Source of the DNA: an uncultured Lachnospiraceae bacterium
GTDB taxonomy: Bacteria; Bacillota; Clostridia; Lachnospirales; Lachnospiraceae
Assembly (NCBI GenBank): GCA_934418125.1
Contig: CAKRWT010000002.1
Location: 104,879 to 168,878 of the forward strand
Length of the DNA stretch: 64,000 nt
Direction of reading: 5' to 3'
Program-made: the position numbers and the translations under genes
Shown here: positions 18,167 through 28,331 of the stretch, piece by piece
Layout of the letters: each line of letters opens with the position of its first letter
Numbering within the stretch: position 1 is the first letter of the stretch
The notes under the pieces: model-generated
Database searches by the model: none
Seen by the model: only the letters and a program-made list of their open reading frames with translations
Told to the model about the DNA's origin: nothing

Positions 18167-19054
18167 ATGAAAAAATTATTAGCAATGTCTTTGATTGGAT
18201 GCATGGCACTTTCCATGGTAGCATGCGGTTCTGCAGATGATGCAGCAGTTGAGACAACCACAGAGGAAACAGCTGATGCAACAGAGGAAGCAACAGAAGA
18301 AGTAACAGAAGAAACTTCCGAGGAGACCACAGAAGCAGCTGACGATACAGCAGCTGAGAGCACAACAACAGGCGACAAGGTATGGGTTATTGCAACAGAT
18401 ACTGTATTCCGCCCTTTTGAGTTCACAGATGAGAATGGTGACTTTGTTGGTATCGACGTTGATGTATTAGAAGCTATCGCACAGGATCAGGGATTCCAGT
18501 ATGAATTACAGAGCCTTGGATGGGATGCAGCAGTAGCAGCAGTACAGGCTGGTCAGGCAGATGGTCTGATTGCAGGTGCTACTATCAAACAGGAAAGAAT
18601 TGATTCCGGTTGGCTTTTCTCTGATGGTTACTATGATGCAACACAGACATTTGTAGTTCCTGAAGGAAGCGATATCAAAGGTTATGAAGACCTTGCAGGC
18701 AAGAACGTAGCAGTTAAGAATGGTACAGCAGGTGCAGACTTCGCTGACAGCTTAAAAGATGAATATGGTTTCACTGTAACTGTATTTGAAGATTCACCTA
18801 CTATGTACCAGGATGTTATTCTTGGTAACTCTGCAGCATGTGTAGAGGATACACCTATTATGGCTGACTCCATTAAGACAGGTAATCTTGCACTTGAGAT
18901 TCCAGAAGGAATGGAAAGTGAAGGGGCTCCTTATGGATTCGCTATCATGAACGAAGACAACCAGGAACTTCTGGATATGTTCAATGCAGGTCTTGCAAAC
19001 ATCAAGGCTAACGGAACATACGATGAAATTATTGCAAAATACTTAGAGAAATAA
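18167..19054 (+). CDS. Polar amino-acid ABC transporter substrate-binding lipoprotein
   Basis: 295 residues. Signal peptide with lipobox SMVAC (Cys near residue 20), then a Glu/Thr/Ala-rich, low-complexity linker to about residue 65 that tethers the domain to the membrane, then an SBP_bac_3 domain: PFEFTDENGDFVGIDVDV, DGLIAGATIKQERI and YGFAIMNEDNQELL. This family binds polar or acidic amino acids or cystine; the exact ligand cannot be read. First gene of a binding protein-permease-ATPase unit, behind a strong promoter and a 5' hairpin. Confidence 0.92.
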   Translation: MKKLLAMSLIGCMALSMVACGSADDAAVETTTEETADATEEATEEVTEETSEETTEAADDTAAESTTTGDKVWVIATDTVFRPFEFTDENGDFVGIDVDVLEAIAQDQGFQYELQSLGWDAAVAAVQAGQADGLIAGATIKQERIDSGWLFSDGYYDATQTFVVPEGSDIKGYEDLAGKNVAVKNGTAGADFADSLKDEYGFTVTVFEDSPTMYQDVILGNSAACVEDTPIMADSIKTGNLALEIPEGMESEGAPYGFAIMNEDNQELLDMFNAGLANIKANGTYDEIIAKYLEK

Positions 19055-19087
19055 TCTGACGGAAAACCGTTATAAAGCAAGAACAGA

Positions 19088-19111
19088 CCGGGCGGTCTTA
19101 AGACCGTCCGG
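19088..19111 (+). other. Intercistronic palindrome between binding protein and permease genes
   Basis: A 24-base near-perfect palindrome (arms 19088-19099 and 19100-19111, one G-U pair) with no T-run. In ABC operons such hairpins commonly protect the upstream binding-protein mRNA and lower permease expression; that role is inferred here. Confidence 0.6.
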
Positions 19112-19144
19112 ATTGTATGAAAAAGATTTGGGAGATATTACACT

Positions 19145-19813
19145 ATGGGGATGATTATTCAGACATATGGTACGATGCTGATACGGGCATTGGGACAGAC
19201 CTTATTATTGACGTTGCTTTCTTTGGTGTTTGCGATGGTCATAGGTATGGTCTTTGGACTGATGAATGTAGGACACAACAGAGTGCTGAATTGTATTGGA
19301 ACAGTTTATGTAGATGCGGTGCGCGGTGTGCCACTGATTGTACTGGCATACTTTATTTATTTTGGTGTGCCGGCAGGAATCCAGGGAATTGGTTTCAAGG
19401 ATTTCCGGTTGAATGCATTACAGGCAGGTACGATAGCACTTTCCATGAACTGCGGTGCTTATATGGCTGAAATTATCAGAGCCGGTATCCAAAGCGTGGA
19501 CAGGGGACAGATGGAAGCAGGAAGAAGCCTTGGCTTATCCTACAGTGCGACCATGGCACTGGTCGTTATTCCACAGGCAATCCGCACGATGATTCCTTCT
19601 ATTATCAACCAGTTCATCATTACCTTAAAGGATACTTCGATTCTTTCTGTTATCGGATTCCCGGAACTGACTAATGTTGGTAAGACGATTATGGGTAATA
19701 CCTTTAAAAACTTACAGACCTGGGCGATTATCGGTATTATGTATATGATAGTCATTGTAACCTTGAGTAAAATATCCAAGAAGCTGGAGAGGAGAATAAA
19801 CCGTGGCAGATAA
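19145..19813 (+). CDS. Polar amino-acid ABC transporter permease
   Basis: 222 residues, about five hydrophobic helices, HisM/GlnP type. The family's EAA-loop region reads [24 protein letters not shown], which contacts the ATPase. The N-terminal [22 protein letters not shown] is typical for the family. It ends 11 bases inside the ATPase gene, indicating translational coupling. Confidence 0.92.
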   Translation: MGMIIQTYGTMLIRALGQTLLLTLLSLVFAMVIGMVFGLMNVGHNRVLNCIGTVYVDAVRGVPLIVLAYFIYFGVPAGIQGIGFKDFRLNALQAGTIALSMNCGAYMAEIIRAGIQSVDRGQMEAGRSLGLSYSATMALVVIPQAIRTMIPSIINQFIITLKDTSILSVIGFPELTNVGKTIMGNTFKNLQTWAIIGIMYMIVIVTLSKISKKLERRINRGR

Positions 19814-20537
19814 AAAGATTTCCGTTCGTAATTTAAAGAAAAACTTCGGCTCCCTTGAGGTGTTAAAGGATATCAGCATGGAAGTTGATGAAGGGGAAGT
19901 TGTGGTTCTCTTAGGACCTTCCGGCAGTGGTAAGTCTACTTTACTCCGGTGCTTAAACCAGTTGGAAAAGGTAACCGATGGTCAGATTATCATTGATGGT
20001 CAGGACGTGACGGATAAGCACACAGATATCAATAAAGTGAGAGAGAATATCGGTATGGTATTCCAGCACTTTAATCTGTTTAATCACTTATCTGTTCTCA
20101 GAAATATGACACTTGCACCGGTTCATTTAAAAACGTTGTCCAAGGAAGAGGCAAAACAGAAGGCTTTACAGCTTTTAGAGCGTGTTGGTCTTGCAGATAA
20201 AGCGGAAGCTTTCCCGAGCCAGTTGTCTGGTGGACAGAAGCAGCGTGTGGCAATTGCCAGAGCCCTGGAAATGAATCCGGATATTTTGCTGTTTGACGAG
20301 CCTACCAGTGCTCTTGACCCGGAAATGGTCGGAGAAGTACTGGCAGTTATGAAAGAGCTTGCCAAAGAAGGAATGACCATGGTAGTGGTTACCCATGAAA
20401 TTGGATTTGCCAGAGAAGTAGCAAGTCGTGTTATCTTTATGGAAGGTGGATATATCGTAGAAGAGGGAACACCGGACGAAGTGATTAACCATCCAAAGGA
20501 AGCCAGAACCATTGACTTCTTAAGTAAGGTGTTATAA
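19803..20537 (+). CDS. Polar amino-acid ABC transporter ATP-binding protein
   Basis: 244 residues, GlnQ/HisP type. Walker [11 protein letters not shown]-loop [11 protein letters not shown], signature [15 protein letters not shown], Walker [15 protein letters not shown] and switch His in VVTHE are all intact. GTG start at 19803 overlaps the permease stop and is preceded by AGGAG. Downstream of the stop, 20553-20591 contains a weak A/T-rich hairpin followed by T's that may terminate the operon. Confidence 0.94.
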   Translation: MADKKISVRNLKKNFGSLEVLKDISMEVDEGEVVVLLGPSGSGKSTLLRCLNQLEKVTDGQIIIDGQDVTDKHTDINKVRENIGMVFQHFNLFNHLSVLRNMTLAPVHLKTLSKEEAKQKALQLLERVGLADKAEAFPSQLSGGQKQRVAIARALEMNPDILLFDEPTSALDPEMVGEVLAVMKELAKEGMTMVVVTHEIGFAREVASRVIFMEGGYIVEEGTPDEVINHPKEARTIDFLSKVL

Positions 20538-20613
20538 GTTCAGGCAGAAACAGTATGAATTATGTGTGTTTTTCATATAATTTCAATTTTTTGCAAAAAA
20601 ATGAAAAAAACAC

Positions 20614-20642
20614 TTGCAATCTCATTCGAAATATAATAAGAT
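20614..20642 (+). promoter_or_regulatory. Putative tRNA-Glu promoter
   Basis: TTGCAA (20614-20619), 17-base spacer, TAAGAT (20637-20642), about 20 bases before the mature tRNA. A TATAAT at 20632 is badly spaced from it. Confidence 0.4.
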
Positions 20643-20661
20643 AAGCAGGTGTTCAGCACAT

Positions 20662-20733
20662 GGCTCGTTGGTCAAGCGGTTAAGACGCCGCCCTCTCACG
20701 GCGGAAACAGGGGTTCGATTCCCCTACGAGCTG
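20662..20733 (+). tRNA. tRNA-Glu (anticodon CTC)
   Basis: A full cloverleaf can be drawn: acceptor GGCTCGT with ACGAGCT (first pair G-U), D-arm GTC/GAC, anticodon stem CCGCC/GGCGG around loop CTCTCAC with anticodon CTC (reads GAG), T-arm AGGGG-TTCGATT-CCCCT. CCA is not encoded. A terminator follows 37 bases later. Confidence 0.92.
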
Positions 20734-20769
20734 TTGACTATTTTAAGAATAGCCCAACCCAAGAAAATA

Positions 20770-20803
20770 GCTCATTCCCAGATTTGGGAGTGAGCATTTT
20801 TTT
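20770..20803 (+). terminator. Terminator after tRNA-Glu
   Basis: An 11-bp stem (GCTCATTCCCA with TGGGAGTGAGC, one G-U pair) with loop GATT, followed by a run of seven T's. Confidence 0.88.
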
Positions 20804-20916
20804 ATACAGAATTTGTCAAAAAAGACAATACGAGTTTCTTTTCTATCGTCAAAATGGTACAATAACAGGAAGTAAATAAGAAAGGGGAGAAAGACGAAAG
20901 TTTTTCAAAAAGGAGT

Positions 20917-21604
20917 ATGGAAAACAAAAAGAATGTAAGGGGAAAACGATTAGATTTTCTAGGGGTAATCATTCTGATAGGAGCGGTTCCTTTGCTGACT
21001 GCGATGCTTATTCTTACGGTGGCTGCTGCAAGCAAAATGGAAACGGAGCTGGAAGACAGCACCTATGCCAGACTGAAGGCTTGTGCTATTTCCGTTCAGA
21101 AATATTTTGAATGGGATGTCAGGGAGGATATTCTGGCAAAAGACGATGTCAGCTATGGATTTATTGATTCGTTAAATGAGGATGGCATTGTACTGACCTT
21201 CTTTCAGGATGATGTGCGGTTTATTACCTCGGTAACCGACGAAAATGGAAAGAGAATGGAGGGAACCAAAGCAGATCCTTCTATCTGGAATCTGGTAAAG
21301 GCAGGCAATGATTATCAGGCGGACCAAAACCACCTTCGAGGCTTTGAGTCAGACCATTCAGGAGAATCTGGTGGCAGTTTCCCGTATCGACGAGAAAACA
21401 AGACAGCTTGATGCAATCAAGCAGGCGATTATCGGTAATATCAATGACCTCAGTGCTGTTTCTGAAGAAAATGCAGCCAGCAATGAGGAGGTATCCGCTA
21501 ATGTAACCAATATTGCAGAGGCGATTGAGCAGATGTCTACGGCAACAGAGCATGTCAGTGCAGTTTCCGAAGAACTGGCAGAGCTTATGAAGTATTTTAA
21601 ATAG
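20917..21604 (+). pseudogene. Methyl-accepting chemotaxis protein, internally deleted and frameshifted
   Basis: The first part (20917 to about 21320) encodes an N-terminal helix and the start of a single-Cache-type sensor domain (YARLKACAISVQKYFEWDV, then VLTFFQDDVRFITSV). The last part, in another frame (about 21320-21604), is the C-terminal helix of a chemoreceptor: AIIGNINDLSAVSEENAASNEEVSANV and EQMSTATEHVSAVSEELAEL. Missing are the rest of the sensor, the second transmembrane helix, HAMP and the signalling hairpin tip that binds CheA/CheW. The simplest reading is one internal deletion whose joint, near 21310-21330, also shifted the frame. No other chemotaxis or flagellar genes are in the window. 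Confidence 0.82.
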
Positions 21605-21668
21605 CCACTTGCAATCTCTGGAAGACAGTGATACAATGAGCATTGTAATATAGAATAGTAACTAAGGT

Positions 21669-21700
21669 AAAGAGTGGGCTTGCGAGTCCACTCTTTTACG
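21669..21700 (+). promoter_or_regulatory. Hairpin in the rimP leader
   Basis: Stem AAAGAGTGG (21669-21677) with CCACTCTTT (21688-21696), followed by TTAC. A hairpin of this kind commonly precedes rimP in Firmicutes; it could be a terminator/antiterminator or a conserved leader element. Confidence 0.5.
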
Positions 21701-21729
21701 TGATAGGAAATGGGCAGAAGGAGGAACGG

Positions 21730-22194
21730 ATGTCAAAGAAGGACACATACGAAGCCAGAACAGAGGAATTGTTAGCTCCCATCGTAGAACAGTACCAGGT
21801 AGAAATCTATGATGTGGAATATGTTAAGGAAGGCAGCGACTGGTATTTACGAGCTTATATCGACAAACCGGAAGGAGTCAATATCATAGACTGTGAGAAT
21901 GTCAGCCGGGCATTGTCAGATGTACTGGACAGAGAGGATTTCATTGCAGATGCCTATATTCTGGAAGTCAGCAGTCCGGGACTTGGCAGAACTTTAAAGA
22001 AGGACCGCCATCTGGAGAAGAGTCTGGGAGAGGAAGTGGAGATTAAGACTTATAAGCCCATTGACAAACAGAAGGAGTTCGCAGGGATTTTGAAAGCTTT
22101 TGATAAGGATACCATAACCATTGCAGAAGAGAGTGGGGAACGGGTACTGAATCGTGCAGAGATTGCCCTTGTCAGACTGGCACTGGATTTTTAG
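21730..22194 (+). CDS. rimP: Ribosome maturation factor RimP
   Basis: 154 residues, needed for late 30S assembly. YDVEYVKEGSDWYLRAYIDKP, DCENVSRALSDVLD and LEVSSPGLGRTLKKD are family hallmarks. ATG 21730 is chosen because GGAGGAACGG immediately precedes it; a longer frame from 21700 would cover the ribosome site. First gene of the rimP-nusA-infB operon. Confidence 0.95.
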   Translation: MSKKDTYEARTEELLAPIVEQYQVEIYDVEYVKEGSDWYLRAYIDKPEGVNIIDCENVSRALSDVLDREDFIADAYILEVSSPGLGRTLKKDRHLEKSLGEEVEIKTYKPIDKQKEFAGILKAFDKDTITIAEESGERVLNRAEIALVRLALDF

Positions 22195-22265
22195 AATTTG
22201 GCTAGAGAAGAAAACAACACGGATATAGAGTTCAAAGACGTAGAGACATAGGAGGATAACGGAAA

Positions 22266-23474
22266 ATGAATAAGGAATTAATGGAGGCACTTGACATTCT
22301 GGAAAAAGAAAAAGAGATTAGCAAAGACACTCTTTTTGAGGCGATTGAGAATTCTCTTATCACAGCATGCAAGAATCACTTCGGCAAGGCAGACAATATT
22401 AAAGTAGAGATTAACAGGGAAACCTGTGATTTCCTGTGCTATGCTGAGAAGGAAGTAGTGGAAGAGGTAGAAGATGACCTGACACAGATTTCCCTGGAAG
22501 ATGCCCTTAAGATTTCCAAACGGGCACAGCTTGGTGATTTGCTTCATGTGGAAATTAAATCAAAAGAGTTTGGACGTATTGCCACACAGAATGCAAAGAA
22601 CGTTATTTTACAGAAGATTCGTGAGGAAGAAAGAAGCGTCATTTACAATCAGTATTTTGAGAAGGAAAAAGATGTTGTTACCGGTATCGTACAGCGTTAT
22701 GTGGGAAGAAACATTTCCATCAATCTTGGAAAAGCAGATGCTATCTTGAATGAGAGCGAGCAGGTAAAAGGCGAGAATTTCAAGCCGACAGACCGAATTA
22801 AGGTATATATTCTGGAAGTGCGGAATACACCTAAAGGACCAAGAATTCTGGTAAGCCGTACCCATCCGGAACTGGTAAAGAGATTGTTTGAGTCCGAAGT
22901 AACTGAAATTAAAGACGGAACCGTTGAAATTATGAGCATTGCCAGAGAAGCAGGAAGCAGAACCAAGATTGCAGTCCGTTCCAATAACCCGAATGTGGAT
23001 GCGGTAGGTGCCTGCGTAGGTATTAATGGTGCCAGAGTAAATTCCATTGTAGATGAATTAAATGGTGAGAAGATTGACATTGTAAACTGGGATGAGAACC
23101 CGGGTAATCTGATTCAGAATGCCTTGTCTCCTGCTAAGATTGTAGCGGTATTTGCAGATCCGGATGAGAAGACAGCCAAGGTTGTAGTACCGGATTATCA
23201 GTTATCTCTTGCCATTGGTAAAGAAGGACAGAATGCAAGACTGGCAGCCAGACTGACAGGCTACAAGATTGATATTAAGAGTGAGACACAGGCAAAGGAT
23301 GCACCAGGTTTCCGTTACGAAGATTATGTGTATGATGATGAGTATGAGGACGAAGAAGATTACGGCGAAGAGACTTATAACGATGAAGAAGCTGTTAATG
23401 CGGAAGGATATGAGGAAGAGCCGGTAGAGGAAGCAGAAGGTGTAACAGAAGAAACAGCACAGGAAGAAGAATAA
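22266..23474 (+). CDS. nusA: Transcription termination/antitermination factor NusA
   Basis: 402 residues. N-terminal RNA polymerase-binding domain, S1 domain (VTGIVQRYVGRNISINLG), then two KH domains (ACVGINGARVNSIVDELNGEKIDIV; ALAIGKEGQNARLAARL, here read LAIGKEGQNARLAARLTGYK). The C-terminal 60 residues are strongly acidic (Glu/Asp/Tyr), as often seen in Clostridia. AGGAGG before ATG 22266. Lies between rimP and rnpM as usual. Confidence 0.95.
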   Translation: MNKELMEALDILEKEKEISKDTLFEAIENSLITACKNHFGKADNIKVEINRETCDFLCYAEKEVVEEVEDDLTQISLEDALKISKRAQLGDLLHVEIKSKEFGRIATQNAKNVILQKIREEERSVIYNQYFEKEKDVVTGIVQRYVGRNISINLGKADAILNESEQVKGENFKPTDRIKVYILEVRNTPKGPRILVSRTHPELVKRLFESEVTEIKDGTVEIMSIAREAGSRTKIAVRSNNPNVDAVGACVGINGARVNSIVDELNGEKIDIVNWDENPGNLIQNALSPAKIVAVFADPDEKTAKVVVPDYQLSLAIGKEGQNARLAARLTGYKIDIKSETQAKDAPGFRYEDYVYDDEYEDEEDYGEETYNDEEAVNAEGYEEEPVEEAEGVTEETAQEEE

Positions 23475-23505
23475 TTCCGGAAAACAATGGAAGGCGGTAG
23501 GAAAG

Positions 23506-23775
23506 ATGAAGAAGATTCCCATGCGGCAATGTGTAGGCTGCGGTGAGATGAAGGATAAGAAAGAAATGATGCGGGTACTGAAAAGCGCAGAAGGTCCTAT
23601 CGTGCTTGACATGACCGGTAAGAAGAACGGACGGGGAGCTTATCTTTGTAAATCAAAGGAATGTCTTGCCAAAGCAAAAAAGAGTAAAGGGCTGGAACGT
23701 TCCCTGAAGATGAGTATTCCTGATGAGGTATATGAGAATCTGGAAAAGGAGTTTGTGGAAAGTGAGTCAGAATAA
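23506..23775 (+). CDS. rnpM: YlxR/RnpM, RNase P modulator (DUF448)
   Basis: 89 residues. PMRQCVGCGEMKDKKEMMRV and GRGAYLCKSKECLAKAKKSKGLERSL are the YlxR signatures. The family has been reported to bind RNase P RNA; older annotation is a nucleic-acid-binding protein. Its stop overlaps the start of ylxQ, a conserved coupling in this operon. Confidence 0.92.
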   Translation: MKKIPMRQCVGCGEMKDKKEMMRVLKSAEGPIVLDMTGKKNGRGAYLCKSKECLAKAKKSKGLERSLKMSIPDEVYENLEKEFVESESE

Positions 23776-24082
23776 CGGAAAGAATAAAGTGTTATCCCTG
23801 TTAGGGCTTGCCACACGCTCCCGAAATGTTGTCAGTGGCGGATTTGCGACAGAGCAGGCTGTAAAGAGTGGTAAAGCATATTTTGTCATCATAGCGGAGG
23901 ATGCTTCGGATAACACCAAGAAAAAATTTAGTAACATGTGTGAGTTCTATGAAGTATCTTATGCCTATTATGGCAGCAAAGAGGTACTGGGGCATGCCAT
24001 GGGCAAGGAAGAGCGTACCACGCTTGCCGTGACAGAGGCTGGATTTGCAGATTCGATACAGAAACATTTAGATTCAAATTAG
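23762..24082 (+). CDS. ylxQ: YlxQ, L7Ae-family RNA-binding protein
   Basis: About 106 residues of the L7Ae/L30e K-turn-binding fold: KVLSLLGLATRSRNVVSGG, AYFVIIAEDASDNTKKKF and HAMGKEERTTLAV. GTG 23762 overlaps the rnpM stop by 14 bases and has AAAGGAG upstream. A longer frame from 23723 runs through rnpM and is not preferred. Confidence 0.9.
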   Translation: MSQNNGKNKVLSLLGLATRSRNVVSGGFATEQAVKSGKAYFVIIAEDASDNTKKKFSNMCEFYEVSYAYYGSKEVLGHAMGKEERTTLAVTEAGFADSIQKHLDSN

Positions 24083-24097
24083 TTGGAGGTAGTGAGC

Positions 24098-26896
24098 ATG
24101 GCGAAAATGAAAGTACATGAGCTGGCGAAAGAGTTAGATAGACAGAGCAAGGAATTGATTGCTTTTTTACAGGATAAAGGATATGAAGTAAAGGTTGCCC
24201 AAAGTTCCATCGAAGATGAGGCCATTGCCCTGGTGCGTAAGCAGTTTGGCAAAGCAGAAGCACTTCAGGCAGAGGAAAAGAAGGAAATACCGGTAAAGGA
24301 AGAAGCAAAACCGGAAGAGCCTAAGAAGAGCATGACAAAACCGGAGACAGCAAAAGAAGAGCCTCCGAAGAAGAAAAAGATTATCTTTGTAAGCAATCCG
24401 CATAATTCCAAGATGCCAGGACAACGTTCCAATCAGTCCCAAAGTGGCAATGGTGGAAATAACGGATATCAGAATCGTAACAACAATGACAGAAGACAGA
24501 ATAATAACATGAATAGTGCACGTCCGGTGCAGACACAAAATGTACCACATAAGATTATCAGACCAACACAGAAGCCGATTCCAGTTACGGCAGAGCCTTA
24601 TGAGGTACGTCAGAAACAGCAGCAGGAACGCAGATTAGAGCAGCAGAAGCAGGAGAAGCGTGAAAGAGAGAATGCAGCACAGAGACAGAGAGAAGCCCAG
24701 GAAAGAACAGCAAGTCAGGACAGACCGGCAAATCAGAACAGGCAGCCAGGTCAGGACAGACAAAATAATGGCGGGGAAACGAGAAGAAATAACAACCAGA
24801 ATCGCCCACCTTACAACAACAATCAGGGTGACCGTCGTCCTGGCAACAATGGTGCAGGTTATAACCGACCTGGTAACAATAGTGACCGCCCTCAGAGAGG
24901 CAATGTCGGACCGGATAATCGATTTAAAAAGAATAACAATCAGAAGGAGTTTATGTCCGAGAACCCTATCAAGGACATGGAAAAACACAGAGATGATGAA
25001 AAACGCAGGGCAAATCAGGAAAGAGATAAACGCTCGAAGAAAGATCTGATTTACGAAGATGATGAGGCAGCTATGAAGAACCGTAACAAGGCGGGACGCT
25101 TCATCAAACCGGAGAAAAGGGCAGAAGAGGCAGTGGAAGAACAGATTAAAGTTATTACAATCCCGGAATCACTGACAATTAAAGACTTGGCTGACAAGAT
25201 GAAGATTCAGCCTTCGGCTATCATCAAGAAACTGTTTTTGCAAGGACAGATTGTGACTGTAAACTCAGAAATCAGCTTTGAAGATGCAGAGAATATAGCA
25301 ATTGATTATGAGATTATCTGTGAAAAAGAAGAAAAAGTCGACGTTATTGAAGAACTCTTAAAGGAAGAGGAAGAGGACGAAACAGATATGGTTTCCAGAC
25401 CTCCGGTTATCTGCGTTATGGGTCACGTTGACCATGGTAAAACTTCCCTTCTGGATGCTATCCGTAAGACGAATGTAACCGATAAGGAGGCTGGTGGTAT
25501 TACCCAGGCAATCGGTGCGTATACCGTTAATGTAAAAGGACAGAGTATTACCTTCCTGGATACTCCTGGACATGAAGCATTTACTGCAATGCGTATGCGT
25601 GGTGCAAATTCTACCGATATTGCTGTCCTGGTAGTAGCAGCAGACGATGGTGTTATGCCACAGACGGTAGAGGCAATTAACCATGCCAAGGCAGCAGGTA
25701 TTGAGATTATCGTAGCAGTCAATAAAATGGATAAACCCAATGCGAACATTGACCGTGTCAAACAGGAAATGACGGAATATGAACTGATTCCGGTTGACTG
25801 GGGCGGCTCTACTGAGTTCGTACCGGTTTCTGCCAAGTCGGGAGAAGGTATAGAAGATTTGTTAGAGACTATCTTACTGACTTCGGAGATTCTGGAACTG
25901 AAAGCTAATCCAAACCGAAATGCAAGAGGTCTTGTGATTGAGGCAGAGCTGGATAAGGGGCGTGGTCCTGTGGCAACGGTTCTGGTACAGAAAGGTACTT
26001 TACATGTAGGAGATTTCATTTCTGCAGGTGCAAGTCATGGTAAAGTAAGAGCTATGATTGATGATAAGGGAAGACGTGTGAAAGAGGCAGGCCCTTCCAC
26101 ACCGGTGGAAATCTTAGGTCTTTCGGATGTACCAAGTGCAGGTGAAGTATTCATTGTACATGAGAATGATAAGAGTGCCAAGAGTTATGCAGAAACCTAC
26201 AAGGCACAGCATAAAGAAGAAATGTTGGCAGATACTAAGACCAGAATGTCCCTGGATGATTTGTTCAGTCAGATTCAGGAAGGTAACTTAAAAGAACTGA
26301 ACCTGATTGTCAAGGCAGACGTACAGGGTAGTGTGGAAGCCGTAAAACAGAGCCTTATGAAGCTGTCTAACGAAGAAGTCGTTGTTAAATGTATCCATGG
26401 TGGTGTTGGTGCCATCAATGAATCCGATGTATCACTGGCTTCTGCTTCGTCCGCTATTATCATTGGTTTCAATGTAAGACCGGATGCAACCGCTAAGGCA
26501 GTGGCAGAGCGGGAAGGCGTAGACGTAAGACTGTATAAGGTTATCTACCAGGCAATCGAGGACATTGAAGCTGCCATGAAGGGTATGTTAGACCCAGTCT
26601 TTGAAGAAAAGGTTATCGGCCATGCCGAAGTACGTCAGATATTTAAGGCATCCGCTATCGGTAATATCGCAGGTTCCTACGTTCTGGATGGTGAATTTAC
26701 CAGAGGATGTAAAGTCCGTATCACAAGAGAGGGTGAGCTGATTTACGAAGGTGAGTTAGCGTCCCTGAAGCGATTTAAGGATGATGTAAAAGAAGTAAAA
26801 GCAGGATTCGAATGTGGTCTTGTATTTGAAGGCTTCGACAAAATGCAGGAGCTGGATATCGTAGAAGCATACATTATGGTAGAAGTACCTCGCTAG
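24098..26896 (+). CDS. infB: Translation initiation factor IF-2
   Basis: About 932 residues. N-terminal IF2_N ([20 protein letters not shown]), a long low-complexity Asn/Gln/Arg-rich linker (roughly residues 100-320), second IF2_N ([21 protein letters not shown]), GTPase with G1 [10 protein letters not shown]3 [10 protein letters not shown]4 NKMDK and SAK, then the IF-2 C-terminal domains. ATG 24098 has GGAGG 8 bases upstream; TTG 24083 lies before that site. Confidence 0.96.
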   Translation: MAKMKVHELAKELDRQSKELIAFLQDKGYEVKVAQSSIEDEAIALVRKQFGKAEALQAEEKKEIPVKEEAKPEEPKKSMTKPETAKEEPPKKKKIIFVSNPHNSKMPGQRSNQSQSGNGGNNGYQNRNNNDRRQNNNMNSARPVQTQNVPHKIIRPTQKPIPVTAEPYEVRQKQQQERRLEQQKQEKRERENAAQRQREAQERTASQDRPANQNRQPGQDRQNNGGETRRNNNQNRPPYNNNQGDRRPGNNGAGYNRPGNNSDRPQRGNVGPDNRFKKNNNQKEFMSENPIKDMEKHRDDEKRRANQERDKRSKKDLIYEDDEAAMKNRNKAGRFIKPEKRAEEAVEEQIKVITIPESLTIKDLADKMKIQPSAIIKKLFLQGQIVTVNSEISFEDAENIAIDYEIICEKEEKVDVIEELLKEEEEDETDMVSRPPVICVMGHVDHGKTSLLDAIRKTNVTDKEAGGITQAIGAYTVNVKGQSITFLDTPGHEAFTAMRMRGANSTDIAVLVVAADDGVMPQTVEAINHAKAAGIEIIVAVNKMDKPNANIDRVKQEMTEYELIPVDWGGSTEFVPVSAKSGEGIEDLLETILLTSEILELKANPNRNARGLVIEAELDKGRGPVATVLVQKGTLHVGDFISAGASHGKVRAMIDDKGRRVKEAGPSTPVEILGLSDVPSAGEVFIVHENDKSAKSYAETYKAQHKEEMLADTKTRMSLDDLFSQIQEGNLKELNLIVKADVQGSVEAVKQSLMKLSNEEVVVKCIHGGVGAINESDVSLASASSAIIIGFNVRPDATAKAVAEREGVDVRLYKVIYQAIEDIEAAMKGMLDPVFEEKVIGHAEVRQIFKASAIGNIAGSYVLDGEFTRGCKVRITREGELIYEGELASLKRFKDDVKEVKAGFECGLVFEGFDKMQELDIVEAYIMVEVPR

Positions 26897-26917
26897 AGGG
26901 AAGAAAACCGCGTGCAT

Positions 26918-26952
26918 ACACACTCCCATGGCAGGCTGCTCTGGGAGTGTGT
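26918..26952 (+). other. Intercistronic stem-loop between infB and rbfA
   Basis: Arms 26918-26928 and 26942-26952 pair over 11 bases (ACACACTCCCA with TGGGAGTGTGT), loop 13. No T-run; AGAAATGAGGA follows two bases later. Likely an mRNA processing or stability element. Confidence 0.65.
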
Positions 26953-26969
26953 GTAGAAATGAGGATTAT

Positions 26970-27344
26970 ATGCGTAAAAACAGTGTAAAAAATACCCGTA
27001 TCAATGGTGAGGTACAAAGAGTGCTGGCAGAAATCATCAGAGGAGAGATAAAAGACCCAAGAATCGCTCCTATGACTTCTGTGGTGGCAGTGGAAGTGGC
27101 ACCAGACTTAAAGACCTGTAAAGCATGGATTAGTGTGTATGGGGATGAAAAGGCACAGGCAGACACGTTAGCCGGGTTAAACAGTGCGGAAGGTTATATC
27201 CGTAACCAGCTTGCGAAGACCATCAATCTGCGCAATACCCCACAGATAACATTCATTATGGATCAGTCTATTGCATACGGTGTTAATATGTCAAAACTGA
27301 TTGATGAAGTGAATCAAGGAATACATGATTCCGAAGAGGAATAA
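26970..27344 (+). CDS. rbfA: 30S ribosome-binding factor A
   Basis: About 124 residues, binds the 30S for 16S 5'-end maturation. NTRINGEVQRVLAEIIRGEIKDPRI, then VEVAPDLKTCKAWISVYG and LAKTINLRNTPQITFIMDQSI are characteristic. ATG 26970 follows GAGGA at 26961-26965; the longer frame from 26928 runs through the intercistronic hairpin. Confidence 0.95.
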   Translation: MRKNSVKNTRINGEVQRVLAEIIRGEIKDPRIAPMTSVVAVEVAPDLKTCKAWISVYGDEKAQADTLAGLNSAEGYIRNQLAKTINLRNTPQITFIMDQSIAYGVNMSKLIDEVNQGIHDSEEE

Positions 27345-27380
27345 GATGGTTTGATTTAAGATAGAGAAGGAATGATTGGA

Positions 27381-28331
27381 ATGCAGATATTAGAGGAAGT
27401 AAAAGGTGCAAAGAGCATAGGAATCAGTGGTCATGTAAGACCGGATGGAGACTGTGTGGGTTCTGTGATGGGTTTATATCATTACTTACACAAACAGTTA
27501 CCGGAGGTAACGATAGATGTGTATCTGGAAAAACCGGCCGATATTTTTAACGATATTGATGGAATAGAGCAGATTCACTCCGATTTTACAACCGATAAGG
27601 TATACGATGTGTTCTTTGCCCTGGATTGTAATGCAGAACGTCTGGGAGAAGCCCAGCCGGTTTATGAGCGGGCAGTAAAGAAAATCAATATTGACCATCA
27701 TATCAGCAATACCGGATGCGGTAATGTGAATGTGGTAGAGCCTCAGAGAAGTTCTACTGCAGAACTTTTGTATGATTTGATGGATCCTGCCGGGATAGAT
27801 GAAAAGGTGGCAAAGGCACTCTACATTGGCATCATTCATGACACCGGAGTGCTGAAATATTCCAACACATCGCCTCGTACCCTGCAGGTAACAGCGGAAC
27901 TTATTAAGTTTGGATTTGATTTTTCAAAACTGATTGATGAAACCTTCTATGAAAAGACTTATGTACAGACTCAGATTATGGGGAGAGCCATTCTGGAAAG
28001 CGTACGATTCATGGATGATAAGTGCATTGTCAGTATGGTAAGCCGGAAGATGATGGACTTTTATCAGGTGGACAGTAAGGATATGGACGGCATCATCAAC
28101 CAGCTTCTGGCAGTGAAGGGCGTAGAATGTGCCATCTTCATGTATGAGACAGGAACCCTTACTTATAAAGTAAGCATGCGTTCAAAAGGGGCAGTAGATG
28201 TGGCTGCGATTGCCTTGAAATTCGGTGGCGGCGGTCATGTCCGTGCGGCGGGTTGTACCATGAATGGTACATATCATGATAACATCAACAACCTTTCCAT
28301 AGAAATTGCGGAGCAGTTGCATCATGTATAA
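27381..28331 (+). CDS. nrnA: DHH-family phosphoesterase (nanoRNase / pAp phosphatase)
   Basis: About 316 residues. GHVRPDGDCVGS, FALDCNAERLG, NIDHHISNTG and the DHHA1 motif GGGGHVRAAG place it in the NrnA group, which degrades very short RNAs and dephosphorylates pAp. ATG 27381 is favoured over ATG 27372, which touches its only purine-rich site. It lies between rbfA and truB, a common clostridial arrangement, and overlaps truB by 8 bases. Confidence 0.92.
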   Translation: MQILEEVKGAKSIGISGHVRPDGDCVGSVMGLYHYLHKQLPEVTIDVYLEKPADIFNDIDGIEQIHSDFTTDKVYDVFFALDCNAERLGEAQPVYERAVKKINIDHHISNTGCGNVNVVEPQRSSTAELLYDLMDPAGIDEKVAKALYIGIIHDTGVLKYSNTSPRTLQVTAELIKFGFDFSKLIDETFYEKTYVQTQIMGRAILESVRFMDDKCIVSMVSRKMMDFYQVDSKDMDGIINQLLAVKGVECAIFMYETGTLTYKVSMRSKGAVDVAAIALKFGGGGHVRAAGCTMNGTYHDNINNLSIEIAEQLHHV

